Source of the DNA: CAZGLR01 sp964526635 | GTDB taxonomy: Bacteria > Zixibacteria > MSB-5A5 > GN15 > JAAZOE01 | Assembly (NCBI GenBank): GCA_964526635.1 | Contig: CAZGLR010000086.1 | Span: 1-14,529 of the forward strand | Direction of reading: 5' to 3' | Length of the DNA: 14,529 nt | In this document: positions 1-7,888 of the stretch, in pieces | Layout of the letters: each line of letters starts with the position of its first letter | Numbering within the stretch: position 1 is the first letter of the stretch | Notes under the pieces: model-generated | What the model was told of the DNA's origin: nothing | The model's input: the letters and a program-made list of their open reading frames with translations, nothing else | Database searches by the model: none | Translations under genes and position numbers: made by a program

Positions 1-2133
1 ATTCCCGGCATCCCCGGCGTCGGACCGAAAACAGCCGTCACTCTGCTGGAGCAGTTCGGCGATCTTGAATCGGTTTTGACCCGCTGGGAAGAGATCACGG
101 CCAAGGGTGTCCGGCAGAAAGTCTCGGAAAATATCGAAAGCGCCCGCCTTTCGAAAGAACTCGTTACTCTCGATTGCGATGTTGAGCTTGATATCGACAT
201 TCCTGACCTGACCGCCAGAACACCGGATCTGAATACATGCAAAGACCTCTTTTCCGATCTCGAGTTCTTCAATCTGCTGGGTGAATTGTTTGAAGAATAC
301 CCGGAGCAAGCGCCGGTTCAGACACAGGTCGAAACCAAATACTCCCGCGTCGAATCAATAGAGCAGCTCAGGGAAATCGCGCTTGATTTCAGCACCAAAA
401 AAGAATTCGCCTTCGATACCGAAACCGATTCGCTCGATTCTCATTTCGCCAATCTGGTTGGTATCTCGCTGGCGGCCCGGGCCGGTGAGGCCTGGTATAT
501 CCCCCTTGCACACTCCGTACAGCCGGAGTACAATTTGCCGGCCGATGACGTAAGAACTATTTTGCAGCCGCTTTTAGACAATAAGAATATCCAGAAGATT
601 GCGCAAAATTTCAAATATGATCTGCAGGTCATGGAACGGGCCGGTTATACGATCGAACCGATCTCATTTGATCCCATGCTGGCCTCATACGTGTTGAACC
701 CCTCGGGGCGCAGTCATGGCCTCGACGCTCTTGCGCTCGAGCATTTCAATCATCAGATGATCCCGATCTCCGATCTCATCGGCAGCGGGAAAAAGCAGGC
801 ATCGTTTGCATCTGTGCCGCCCAATACGGCGGCAACCTATGCCGCCGAGGATGCCGATTACACTTACCGTCTGCGCGGGGCCCTGGCGCCCCGACTTGAG
901 GAACTAAAGCTGGCCGCGTTGTATTACGATATCGAGCTGCCGCTAATTGCGGTGCTTTCCCGGATGGAGATGGCCGGGGTACGCCTGGATTTTGATTTTC
1001 TGAAAAATCTATCGAAGCAGATGGAAAAGACGTTAATCCAGGTCGAAGGCGCGATCTATGCCCTGGCCGGATATGAGTTTAACATCAACTCCACGCAGCA
1101 GCTTGGCAAAGTTCTGTTTGAAGACCTGGGGCTTCCGGCCAGGCGCAAGACCGCCAAAAAAACCGGATATTCCACCGATGTCCGCGTCCTCGAAGATCTG
1201 GCCGCGCTGCACGAACTGCCCAAATCGATTCTGGAGTACCGTCAGCTTACCAAGTTGAAATCGACATATATTGATGCCTTGCCGAAACTGGTCAATAAAG
1301 AAACCGGCCGGGTGCATACCTCGTTTAACCAAACTATCGCGGCTACCGGCCGTCTTTCATCAACCGATCCGAATTTGCAGAATATCCCGGTGCGCACCGA
1401 AATCGGTCGTGAAATTCGTAAAGCGTTTATTCCGCGCGATGACAATTACGTCTTGCTGGTCGCTGATTACTCCCAGGTTGAATTGCGAATACTGGCGCAT
1501 TATTCGGAAGACACAGGTTTGATCGAGGCTTTCCAGCGGGGAGAGGACATTCACAGTCGTACGGCCGCCGAAGTGTTCGAGGTCGGCATCGACGATGTAA
1601 CCTCCGCCCAGCGCCGTGTAGCCAAGACCGCTAATTTTGCGGTTATCTATGGTGTCTCGGCCTTTGGCCTTTCGCAACAGACCGATATGACTGTGGGTGA
1701 AGCCAAGAAATTTATCGACCGGTATTTTGAGCGATATCCCGGTATCAAGAAATATATCGATTCGACCATCGAAACCGCCCGCAGTGATGGCTATGTGACC
1801 ACCCTTTCCGGGAGGCGCCGTTATCTGCCGGAAATAAACAGCAAGAATTTCCAGCGCCGTCAGTTTGCTGAACGAACCGCTATCAACACCCCGATTCAAG
1901 GGACAGCCGCTGATTTGATCAAAATGGCCATGCTCAGGATCGACAAGCAAATCGAAGGGATGAAATCTAAGATGGTTCTTCAGGTGCATGACGAACTGGT
2001 CTTCGATACTCACTCAAGCGAGATCGATAATTTGCGGGAGATTGTTGAGAGCAATATGATCCGGGCGATGAAGCTCAAGGCTCCACTGGCAGTCGATTGC
2101 GGCACCGGTCCCAACTGGCTGGAGGCCAAATGA
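1..2133 (+). CDS. polA: DNA polymerase I, 5' end outside the window
   Basis: Family A DNA polymerase for Okazaki fragment maturation and repair synthesis. The frame is open from base 1, giving 710 residues; the N-terminal part of the 5' nuclease lies upstream. Residues 1-12 are the helix-hairpin-helix of the 5' nuclease domain (IPGIPGVGPKTA). A 3'-5' exonuclease domain follows with all its motifs: ExoI DTE (D139, E141), ExoII N203/D207 and ExoIII Y280/D284. Proofreading therefore looks intact, unlike in Taq or Bacillus Pol I. The polymerase domain has motif A DYSQVELR (D489), the O helix with R538, K542, F546 and Y550, and motif C VHDE (D664). One oddity is that the usual Gly after the O-helix Phe is Ala (NFAVIYG). 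The stop overlaps the coaE start (ATGA), so the two are probably translationally coupled. A TTG at 76 is not the real start, because homology continues upstream of it. Confidence 0.97.
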   Translation: MPGIPGVGPKTAVTLLEQFGDLESVLTRWEEITAKGVRQKVSENIESARLSKELVTLDCDVELDIDIPDLTARTPDLNTCKDLFSDLEFFNLLGELFEEYPEQAPVQTQVETKYSRVESIEQLREIALDFSTKKEFAFDTETDSLDSHFANLVGISLAARAGEAWYIPLAHSVQPEYNLPADDVRTILQPLLDNKNIQKIAQNFKYDLQVMERAGYTIEPISFDPMLASYVLNPSGRSHGLDALALEHFNHQMIPISDLIGSGKKQASFASVPPNTAATYAAEDADYTYRLRGALAPRLEELKLAALYYDIELPLIAVLSRMEMAGVRLDFDFLKNLSKQMEKTLIQVEGAIYALAGYEFNINSTQQLGKVLFEDLGLPARRKTAKKTGYSTDVRVLEDLAALHELPKSILEYRQLTKLKSTYIDALPKLVNKETGRVHTSFNQTIAATGRLSSTDPNLQNIPVRTEIGREIRKAFIPRDDNYVLLVADYSQVELRILAHYSEDTGLIEAFQRGEDIHSRTAAEVFEVGIDDVTSAQRRVAKTANFAVIYGVSAFGLSQQTDMTVGEAKKFIDRYFERYPGIKKYIDSTIETARSDGYVTTLSGRRRYLPEINSKNFQRRQFAERTAINTPIQGTAADLIKMAMLRIDKQIEGMKSKMVLQVHDELVFDTHSSEIDNLREIVESNMIRAMKLKAPLAVDCGTGPNWLEAK

Positions 2134-2720
2134 TTTTCGGACTCACGGGCTTAATCGGCTCGGGCAAGACCGCGGTTGCCGATGTCTTCGTATCGCTTGG
2201 TGCTATGCGTATTGATGCCGATCAGATCGGGCGAGAGGTCGTCGAAAATGATCCTGATGTTTTATATCAATTGCTTTTAGCCTTCGGGCCGGATATTGTG
2301 AATAACGATCAGACCCTTGATCGCCGGGCGCTTGGACAACTCGCTTTTGCCAGTCAGTCGGGCCGCGACAAACTAAACAGTATCGTCCATCCGGCCCTGC
2401 TGCAGGAATTGGATACTCAGGTTGTAAAAGCCCGCGCCAATAAGCAGCACACTGTCGTCGATGCCGCCCTGCTTGTTTTCTGGGGATATCATAAACATGT
2501 CGATGTCACGATTCTGGTTACAGCCTCAGAAAAGGACCGTATCAGCCGGATGAAAGCCCGCGGATTCTCCGCTGATGAAATCCGTCAGCGCTCAAAGTCC
2601 CAGCTATCTTTGTCGGAATTGCGTCAGGCCGCAGACTACATTATAAACAACAATAAAGACCTCAAAAGCCTGCAATCACGGGCCTCGAATTTATACCGGG
2701 AACTGACCAAAAACGGTTGA
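2130..2720 (+). CDS. coaE: Dephospho-CoA kinase
   Basis: Last step of coenzyme A synthesis: ATP-dependent phosphorylation of the 3'-hydroxyl of dephospho-CoA, in the cytosol. The 196-residue product matches the family length. It has an N-terminal P-loop GLTGLIGSGKT (residues 4-14), the IDAD motif (28-31), HPAL (87-90) and a LID-like segment with spaced Arg residues and Gln (about 137-158). The usual PLLFE segment is altered to ALLVF (113-117), which is somewhat divergent. The ATG at 2130 is preferred because GGAGG lies at 2121-2125 and the P-loop then begins at residue 4; an upstream in-frame codon would add 11 unconserved residues. It overlaps polA by 4 bases. A polA-coaE neighbourhood is common in bacteria. 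Confidence 0.95.
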   Translation: MIFGLTGLIGSGKTAVADVFVSLGAMRIDADQIGREVVENDPDVLYQLLLAFGPDIVNNDQTLDRRALGQLAFASQSGRDKLNSIVHPALLQELDTQVVKARANKQHTVVDAALLVFWGYHKHVDVTILVTASEKDRISRMKARGFSADEIRQRSKSQLSLSELRQAADYIINNNKDLKSLQSRASNLYRELTKNG

Positions 2721-2742
2721 CTATTGGCCGACTTTGTACCAT

Positions 2743-2753
2743 TTTGTCACAAA
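2743..2753. promoter_or_regulatory. Small palindrome in coaE-transketolase spacer
   Basis: TTTGT-C-ACAAA is a perfect 5+1+5 inverted repeat in the 65-base spacer, about 20 bases before the transketolase SD. It could be a short operator, but no convincing promoter pair is present beside it. An 11-base palindrome in AT-rich spacer can also arise by chance. Confidence 0.2.
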
Positions 2754-2785
2754 CTACACACAGTCTTCTGTTGGAGGAGGTTCCA

Positions 2786-4780
2786 ATGAGTGTCGTTGGA
2801 GAGGATGTTAAGCAATTCACTATAGAAGAACTGAAAGAACGCGCCAATTACATGCGCGGGTTAAACTTGGTGTCCCTGTGTTGTGCCGGATCCGGGCACT
2901 CCGGGGGGACCCTGTCGATGATGGATATTCTCGCGGCGTTGTATCTCCGCGTTGCCAATCATGACCCCAAAAACCCTGAATGGGAAGATCGTGATCGTAT
3001 CATCTGGTCAGCCGGACACAAGGCTCCCGCCCTGTATGTTTCCTTGGCGGTCACCGGTTATTATCCCGAAATAGAACTGGCCAAATTGCGGGCACTCGAT
3101 GCGCCGTTCCAGGGTCACCCGCATCGTCTCGATCTGCCGGGTGTGGAGATATCATCCGGTTCGCTGGGTCAGGGTTTTTCGGTTGGTGTCGGTGTCGCTA
3201 TGGCCGGGCAGCTTGACAAAAAGGACTATAAGACATTCATCATATCATCTGATGGCGAGCAGCAGGAAGGTTCGATGTGGGAAGCCGCCATGTGCGCCGC
3301 CAACTTCAATCTGAAAAATCTGATATTGATTCTCGATCGCAATCAACTGCAGATCGACGGCCGGACCGAAGATGTTATGAAAATCGAACCGATCGCCGAC
3401 AAATATCGTGCCTTCGGCTGGGAAGTGATTGAAATTGACGGTCACAAGATGGAAGAGATTGTCCCGGCCCTCGAGAAAGCCTACCATAATCAGACCAACA
3501 AACCAGTCTGCCTGATTGCCCATACTATCAAAGGCAAAGGCGTCAGCTTCATGGAAGATGTCGTCGGCTGGCACGGCAAGCCACCCAAACGCGATGAACT
3601 CGACAAGGCGCTGGCCGAACTCGGCTTGACCGATGCCTTTGACCTTGAGAAATGGTTTAATTACGTCGCTGACCACCAGAAGAAGGTCGAGGCCAAACTT
3701 GACTCCGAGATGCCTAAATTCTCGAAAAATTACTGGTGGAATACCGGCGACAAGATGAAAGTCGACATGGATCCGACCCGCAAGGGAATGGGGCGTGCGC
3801 TCGATGAATACGGCGGCGACGAACGCGTCTGCTGTATCGGTGCGGATATCTCCGGGTCGATTACGATTTCGCAGTTCAACGCCAACCATCCGGAACGCAA
3901 TGATCGCTGGTTCTCAGTCGGTGTCGCCGAACAGGGTGCCACCACAGTGGCTGTCGGTCTGGCTAAAGAGGGTAAAATTCCGGTTTTCGGTACCTATGGT
4001 GTCTTTTCTTCGGCGCGAAATCTCGACCAGATTCGCGTGTCGGTGTGCTATGGCAATTTCAATGTGTTGATCGTGGGCGCCCATGGCGGCGTTTCGGTCG
4101 GGCCCGATGGCGCCACTCATCAGGAACTGGAAGCGTTGTTCCAGATGTGCGGTTTGCCGAATATGAACGTGATGGTGCCCTGCGACTCAGTGGAAGTCAA
4201 AAAGGCGACGAAAGCGTTGTTGTTCGATGTCGTCGGACCGAAGTATTTGCGCTTCGCCCGCGAGGCCACCCCGATCGTCACCGATGAGTCGACGCCTTTT
4301 GAATACGGCAAAGCCAATGTTTTCCGTTTCCGTGGCGAAAAGGACAGCTTCAAGGATGCCTTTGAGGTGTATCTGGCTCACGAGTACAAGAATGAAAACG
4401 AGGATATAACCCTGATTTCATGCGGGCCGGAAACTCCGGAGGCGATGCGGGCTGCGTGGATTTTGAAATCCGAATATGGCCTCGAAACACGGGTTATCAA
4501 TATCCACACGGTCAAGCCGCTGGATCGCGAGGCCATCATCCGTGCCGCCAAAGAAACCAAAGCCGTCATGACCTGCGAAGAACACCAGGTCGGCGGATTC
4601 GGCAACTGGGTAGCGTCAACCATCCTGGCCAATCGGGAACTGACCGAAAAGAAGCTGCCGTTTGACATGCTCGGTGTTGCCGATCGTTTCGGTGAATCCG
4701 GCAAACCGTGGCAGTTGATCAAGCGCTTTGGTCTTTCGGCTGAGCATATAGCCGAACGGGCCAAGAAGCTGATAGATTAA
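2786..4780 (+). CDS. tkt: Transketolase (fused, archaeal/split-type sequence)
   Basis: Thiamine-diphosphate enzyme moving two-carbon units between sugar phosphates in the non-oxidative pentose phosphate pathway; cytosolic. It has 664 residues, normal for a full-length transketolase. The N-terminal half (about 1-300) carries GHSGG (37-41), GHKAP (77-81) and the diphosphate motif SDG (155-157) through N186. The C-terminal half (about 328-664) carries GVAEQ with catalytic Glu382, GTYGVFSSAR (402-411) and GPDGATHQ (439-446). GVAEQ and GxDGATHQ resemble archaeal or split two-subunit transketolases rather than the GIREH and GEDGPTHQP of E. coli TktA. The gene therefore looks like a fusion of the split type. 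ATG 2786 is chosen because GGAGG (2776-2780) lies 5 bases upstream; a TTG at 2717 overlaps the coaE stop and has no such site. A related TPP enzyme acting on another ketose cannot be excluded. Confidence 0.92.
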   Translation: MSVVGEDVKQFTIEELKERANYMRGLNLVSLCCAGSGHSGGTLSMMDILAALYLRVANHDPKNPEWEDRDRIIWSAGHKAPALYVSLAVTGYYPEIELAKLRALDAPFQGHPHRLDLPGVEISSGSLGQGFSVGVGVAMAGQLDKKDYKTFIISSDGEQQEGSMWEAAMCAANFNLKNLILILDRNQLQIDGRTEDVMKIEPIADKYRAFGWEVIEIDGHKMEEIVPALEKAYHNQTNKPVCLIAHTIKGKGVSFMEDVVGWHGKPPKRDELDKALAELGLTDAFDLEKWFNYVADHQKKVEAKLDSEMPKFSKNYWWNTGDKMKVDMDPTRKGMGRALDEYGGDERVCCIGADISGSITISQFNANHPERNDRWFSVGVAEQGATTVAVGLAKEGKIPVFGTYGVFSSARNLDQIRVSVCYGNFNVLIVGAHGGVSVGPDGATHQELEALFQMCGLPNMNVMVPCDSVEVKKATKALLFDVVGPKYLRFAREATPIVTDESTPFEYGKANVFRFRGEKDSFKDAFEVYLAHEYKNENEDITLISCGPETPEAMRAAWILKSEYGLETRVINIHTVKPLDREAIIRAAKETKAVMTCEEHQVGGFGNWVASTILANRELTEKKLPFDMLGVADRFGESGKPWQLIKRFGLSAEHIAERAKKLID

Positions 4781-4815
4781 GTTGAATTCACGACCCTCAG
4801 AAACGAGGTAGCGAT

Positions 4816-6000
4816 ATGAAATTTGCAGAACGTATGTCCCGCCTGGGCACCGAATCGGCGTTCGAGATTCTGCTGAAAGCGCAGAAACTCGAGAAAGAGA
4901 AGGGCATGAAATATGTCCATCTCCAGATCGGTGAGCCCGATTTCGATACTCCGCGCAATATCCGTGACGCGGCCATCAAAGCAATCAATGATGGTTACAC
5001 TCACTATACACCAGCACCGGGCTTTCCCGAGGTACGGGAAGCTATTGCCGGCAACTACAAGAACCTCAATGGTGTCGAGTACCATCCCGACCAGGTGGTC
5101 ATAACTCCCGGCAGCAAGGAGGTCATGTTTTCGGTAATCATGGCCCTCGGCGAACCGGGTGTGGAAATTATTTATCCCAACCCCGGGTACCCGATTTATA
5201 AATCGGTCATCGATTTTTCCGGGGCGACGTCGGTACCGATTCCGCTTCGTGAAAAAAACGAATTCCGTCTCGACGTCGATGAGCTGGCCAAGCTGATTAC
5301 GCCCAAAACACGTTTGCTGATTATCAACACTCCGCAAAATCCGACCGGCGGTGTCCTGACCAAAGACGATGTCACACGTATCTATGAGCTGGCTGAAAAG
5401 CATGATTTCCTGATCATGACCGATGAAGTCTATTCCCGGGTCATCTATGACATGAAGTTCGAATCGATCTCACAGTTCGACGAAAAGCAGGAACGCGTGA
5501 TAGTACTCGATGGCCTCTCCAAAGCCTACGCGATGTGTGGGTGGCGTCTTGGCTGGGGACTTCTGCCGAAATCGCTGGCGCCGGCTGTGGCCCGCATTCA
5601 GACCAACATCACGTCCTGTGCGACATCATTCGTCCAGCGTGCGACTATCGAAGCGCTTCTGGGCGATCAGAAAGTCGTTGATGAGATGGTCACGGAGTTC
5701 AAACAGCGTCGTGATTACATTGTCGATGGGCTCAATGCCATCGAGGGATTTTCATGTCTGCGTCCGCATGGCGCCTTCTATGTCTGGCCCAATATCACGA
5801 ACACCGGCTGGACATCGCAGGAACTGGCCGACTACCTGATGAACGAACTGGGGATCGCCGGTTTGTCGGGTACGGCTTTTGGTTCCGAGGGCCAGGGATA
5901 TCTCCGCTTCAGTTATGCCAACTCTATCACCAATCTCAAACTGGCGGTGGAGCGGCTGCAGGAAGCTATCCCGAAGATCATCAAGGAACCGGTGAAGTAG
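4816..6000 (+). CDS. Class I/II PLP-dependent aminotransferase (aspartate aminotransferase-like)
   Basis: Fold-type I aminotransferase that swaps an amino group between an amino acid and a 2-oxoacid; cytosolic, probably a dimer. The 394 residues match the aspartate aminotransferase I-beta subgroup. Visible landmarks are IGEPDFDTP (38-46), YTPAPGFPEVREAIA (64-78), NTPQNPTGG (171-179, cofactor-contacting Asn175), TDEVYS (202-207, Asp203 and Tyr206), the Schiff-base lysine in SKAYAMCGWRLGW (Lys236) and carboxylate-binding Arg364 in YLRFSYA. Substrate cannot be assigned: aspartate, N-acetyl-diaminopimelate-type, LL-DAP-like or aromatic substrates are all possible in this subgroup. GAGGT at 4805-4809 fits ATG 4816. 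It starts 35 bases after the transketolase stop, so is probably in the same operon, and is followed by an intrinsic terminator. Confidence 0.93.
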   Translation: MKFAERMSRLGTESAFEILLKAQKLEKEKGMKYVHLQIGEPDFDTPRNIRDAAIKAINDGYTHYTPAPGFPEVREAIAGNYKNLNGVEYHPDQVVITPGSKEVMFSVIMALGEPGVEIIYPNPGYPIYKSVIDFSGATSVPIPLREKNEFRLDVDELAKLITPKTRLLIINTPQNPTGGVLTKDDVTRIYELAEKHDFLIMTDEVYSRVIYDMKFESISQFDEKQERVIVLDGLSKAYAMCGWRLGWGLLPKSLAPAVARIQTNITSCATSFVQRATIEALLGDQKVVDEMVTEFKQRRDYIVDGLNAIEGFSCLRPHGAFYVWPNITNTGWTSQELADYLMNELGIAGLSGTAFGSEGQGYLRFSYANSITNLKLAVERLQEAIPKIIKEPVK

Positions 6001-6020
6001 ATATATTTTCATATGAATTG

Positions 6021-6052
6021 AAGGGCGCTGTCATGAGATGGCGTCCTTTTTT
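6021..6052 (+). terminator. Intrinsic terminator after the aminotransferase
   Basis: An 8-bp stem, AAGGGCGC (6021-6028) with GCGTCCTT (6041-6048) including one G-T wobble, encloses a 12-base loop and runs straight into a six-T tract (6047-6052). It starts 20 bases after the aminotransferase stop and separates the polA-side operon from the next gene unit. Confidence 0.85.
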
Positions 6053-6067
6053 ATTGCATAATATCTA

Positions 6068-6098
6068 TTGCCACTCGGGCGATTCCATCGTATAGAAT
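6068..6098 (+). promoter_or_regulatory. Putative sigma70-type promoter for the NlpC/P60 gene, probably leaderless
   Basis: TTGCCA (6068-6073) is followed by a 17-base spacer and TATAGA (6091-6096); TAGAAT (6093-6098) overlaps as an alternative -10. It lies just after the terminator and only 3-5 bases before ATG 6102. A transcript from this promoter would start at or within a few bases of the start codon. No SD-like sequence is present, which fits a leaderless mRNA. The hexamers are imperfect and no start site is mapped. Confidence 0.5.
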
Positions 6099-6101
6099 GG
6101 T

Positions 6102-6893
6102 ATGCAGTTGGGCACGATAATAACATCTATCGCCGATCTCCGCCGCGATCCTGACGAGAAGTCGGAACGGGTCAATCAGGCGCTCTATGGCACGCCGGTT
6201 GAGATACATGACAATTCTTCACACTGGCGTCTCATTCAATTACCCGATCGTTATCGGGGCTGGACCCGTTGCGATCATATTCACGAACTGAGTCCGGCGG
6301 CCTGGCGCACTTATGTCAATCGGCCCAAGAACCGGGTGAAAGCCGAACAGATTCATATCTATGACGACAGCCGGCAACCGGTCGCACCGTATCGCCTGTA
6401 TTTCGGATCACAACTGGTGGTCGGCAAAAAAAACGACGCCTGCCGGATGCAGCTGCCCGGTCGTCCAGCGCATAAAATCGCCCTCACGGCTCTGGCCGAA
6501 CCGGTTATTCGTCGCTCCACACCGGCAACCCGCCGCGCGATTATCGGGACAGCCAAACGGTTTTTGGGAGTACCATACCTGTGGGGCGGAATTTCCATTC
6601 CCGGTATCGATTGCAGCGGTTTGGTCCAGACGGTTTTTGCTTTCTACGGCATCTCCCTCCCGCGCGACAGCTCCACTCAAAAAATGATCGGTATGCCGAT
6701 CGAGCGATGGCAACTGCAACCGGCCGATTTGCTATTTTTCCCCGGGCATGTGGCAATCTTTCTGGGGGAGGATAGCATTATCCATGCCTCGGCCCAGCGG
6801 GGGATGGTCGTTATCGAATCGTTGAATCCCGAATCCGAAGTGTATCGCGAAGACCTCGATAGATCATTCGACGGCGCGAGGCGTCATCTATAA
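6102..6893 (+). CDS. SH3b-NlpC/P60 murein-peptide endopeptidase (YkfC-like)
   Basis: Cysteine peptidase predicted to cut the gamma-D-Glu to diamino-acid bond in free murein peptides, as Bacillus YkfC does, leaving L-Ala-D-Glu. Of 263 residues, about 1-65 and 80-132 form two bacterial SH3-like domains and about 143-263 the NlpC/P60 domain. Catalytic residues are Cys171 in DCSGLV, His216 in GHVAIF and His228 in IIHAS. YLWGG (159-163) and PRDSSTQ (187-193) are also typical. There is no signal peptide: the SH3 domain begins at the first residues, which suits cytosolic recycling rather than wall remodelling. ATG 6102 is forced by an in-frame TAG at 6093; no SD is visible, hence the leaderless proposal. 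The stop overlaps the next start by one base, and that gene encodes the matching dipeptide epimerase, which strengthens the YkfC assignment. Substrate specificity is inferred. Confidence 0.9.
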   Translation: MQLGTIITSIADLRRDPDEKSERVNQALYGTPVEIHDNSSHWRLIQLPDRYRGWTRCDHIHELSPAAWRTYVNRPKNRVKAEQIHIYDDSRQPVAPYRLYFGSQLVVGKKNDACRMQLPGRPAHKIALTALAEPVIRRSTPATRRAIIGTAKRFLGVPYLWGGISIPGIDCSGLVQTVFAFYGISLPRDSSTQKMIGMPIERWQLQPADLLFFPGHVAIFLGEDSIIHASAQRGMVVIESLNPESEVYREDLDRSFDGARRHL

Positions 6894-7888
6894 TGCGGCT
6901 TAAGATCATTCCCGTCGAACTCGAACTCAAACGTACCTTTACTATCTCGCGTGGCAGCACCTCGCGGAAACAGAATACGATCGCCGTACTCGACGACATC
7001 GGCTTGGGCGAGGCGGCCGGTTCGGTGTATTATGGCGCCACTTGGGAGGAAATCCGTCTCGAACTTGAGTCAATCGCTGAACGTATCATCCATCTCGACG
7101 AAACCCGGTTCCCAACATGGCTGCAGGATAACGCTGTCGTGTATTCACCGCCTGCGATGTGCGCGCTTTCGGCGGCTTATCATGACCTGATGGCCAAAAA
7201 GGCCGGCATCCCGCTTTGCCAACGCCTGGGGCTGGACATGCCGGAGAACATTCGGACTTCGATTACCATATCAATCGGTGACTACGATGCAATCGAGTAC
7301 TGGCTGAACCAGGGGTGCACGTTGTTTAAGGTTAAAATGGAGAATGATCCCGGGGCGGCAACCGAACTTGCCAATATAATTAAACGATACGATATCAGCA
7401 TCCGCATCGACGCCAATGGAAGCTGGGACGACAAGATGGCCGACATTGTACTCGCTGCTCTCCCGGAAAAAAGTATCGATTGTATCGAGCAACCATTTGA
7501 AGCCGATTGTATAACCCAATGGCAACGGTTGCGCAGTCGGACAGCTGTGCCGATTCTGGTTGATGAGTCGATTTCTAATGCCGAAGATGTTGCCCGCGCC
7601 GCCCAATTTGCCGATGGAATAAATATAAAACTGCAAAAATCAGGATTACTCGAAACTGCAGTAAAGGCTTTACAGGAAGCAAAAAAACGTGGCATGAAGA
7701 CTATGATCGGGTGTATGCTGGAATCATCGGTAGGTATTGCGACCGGGTATCAATTGACATCGCTGGTTGATTTTGTCGATCTCGACAGCCGACTTTTGAT
7801 AAAAGCCGACCCCTTCACGGGCTTGTCATACAACCGGGATTTGTTGGTAATTGACCATACGGAGGGTCACGGTGTTACGCTGCCGTAA
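6893..7888 (+). CDS. Dipeptide epimerase, L-Ala-D/L-Glu epimerase type (enolase superfamily)
   Basis: Predicted to convert L-Ala-D-Glu to L-Ala-L-Glu in the cytosol so that ordinary peptidases can use murein-derived dipeptides (homologues: B. subtilis YkfB, E. coli YcjG). The 331 residues hold an enolase-superfamily cap (about 1-120) and barrel. Visible catalytic residues are Lys146 and Lys148 in KVK, metal ligands Asp173 (RIDAN), Glu199 (IEQP) and Asp224 (VDES), and an opposing lysine near 246-249 (NIKLQK). The DLD motif (Asp296, Asp298) after the last strand matches the DxD that holds the dipeptide amino group in this family and separates it from muconate-cycloisomerase or o-succinylbenzoate-synthase types. 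Start and upstream stop share one base (TAATG), implying translational coupling. Other dipeptide specificities exist in the family, but the YkfC-like neighbour supports murein peptides. Confidence 0.92.
   Translation: MRLKIIPVELELKRTFTISRGSTSRKQNTIAVLDDIGLGEAAGSVYYGATWEEIRLELESIAERIIHLDETRFPTWLQDNAVVYSPPAMCALSAAYHDLMAKKAGIPLCQRLGLDMPENIRTSITISIGDYDAIEYWLNQGCTLFKVKMENDPGAATELANIIKRYDISIRIDANGSWDDKMADIVLAALPEKSIDCIEQPFEADCITQWQRLRSRTAVPILVDESISNAEDVARAAQFADGINIKLQKSGLLETAVKALQEAKKRGMKTMIGCMLESSVGIATGYQLTSLVDFVDLDSRLLIKADPFTGLSYNRDLLVIDHTEGHGVTLP

Noticed and set aside
1360..2013. 217-residue minus-strand open frame inside polA
   Set aside because: It is antisense to conserved polymerase motifs, has no ribosome site or recognisable domain, and arises from codon bias in the real gene.
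2717..2742. TTGACT at the coaE stop as a -35 for the transketolase gene
   Set aside because: No acceptable -10 at 16-18 bases; TACCAT is only 14 bases away.
3245..3889. 214-residue minus-strand open frame opposite the transketolase
   Set aside because: Shadow of the conserved TPP-binding half; no independent coding signal.
7851..7871. Upstream TTG start for the amidase
   Set aside because: It adds seven residues before a good signal peptide and lacks an SD; GTG 7872 has GGAGGG 5 bases upstream.
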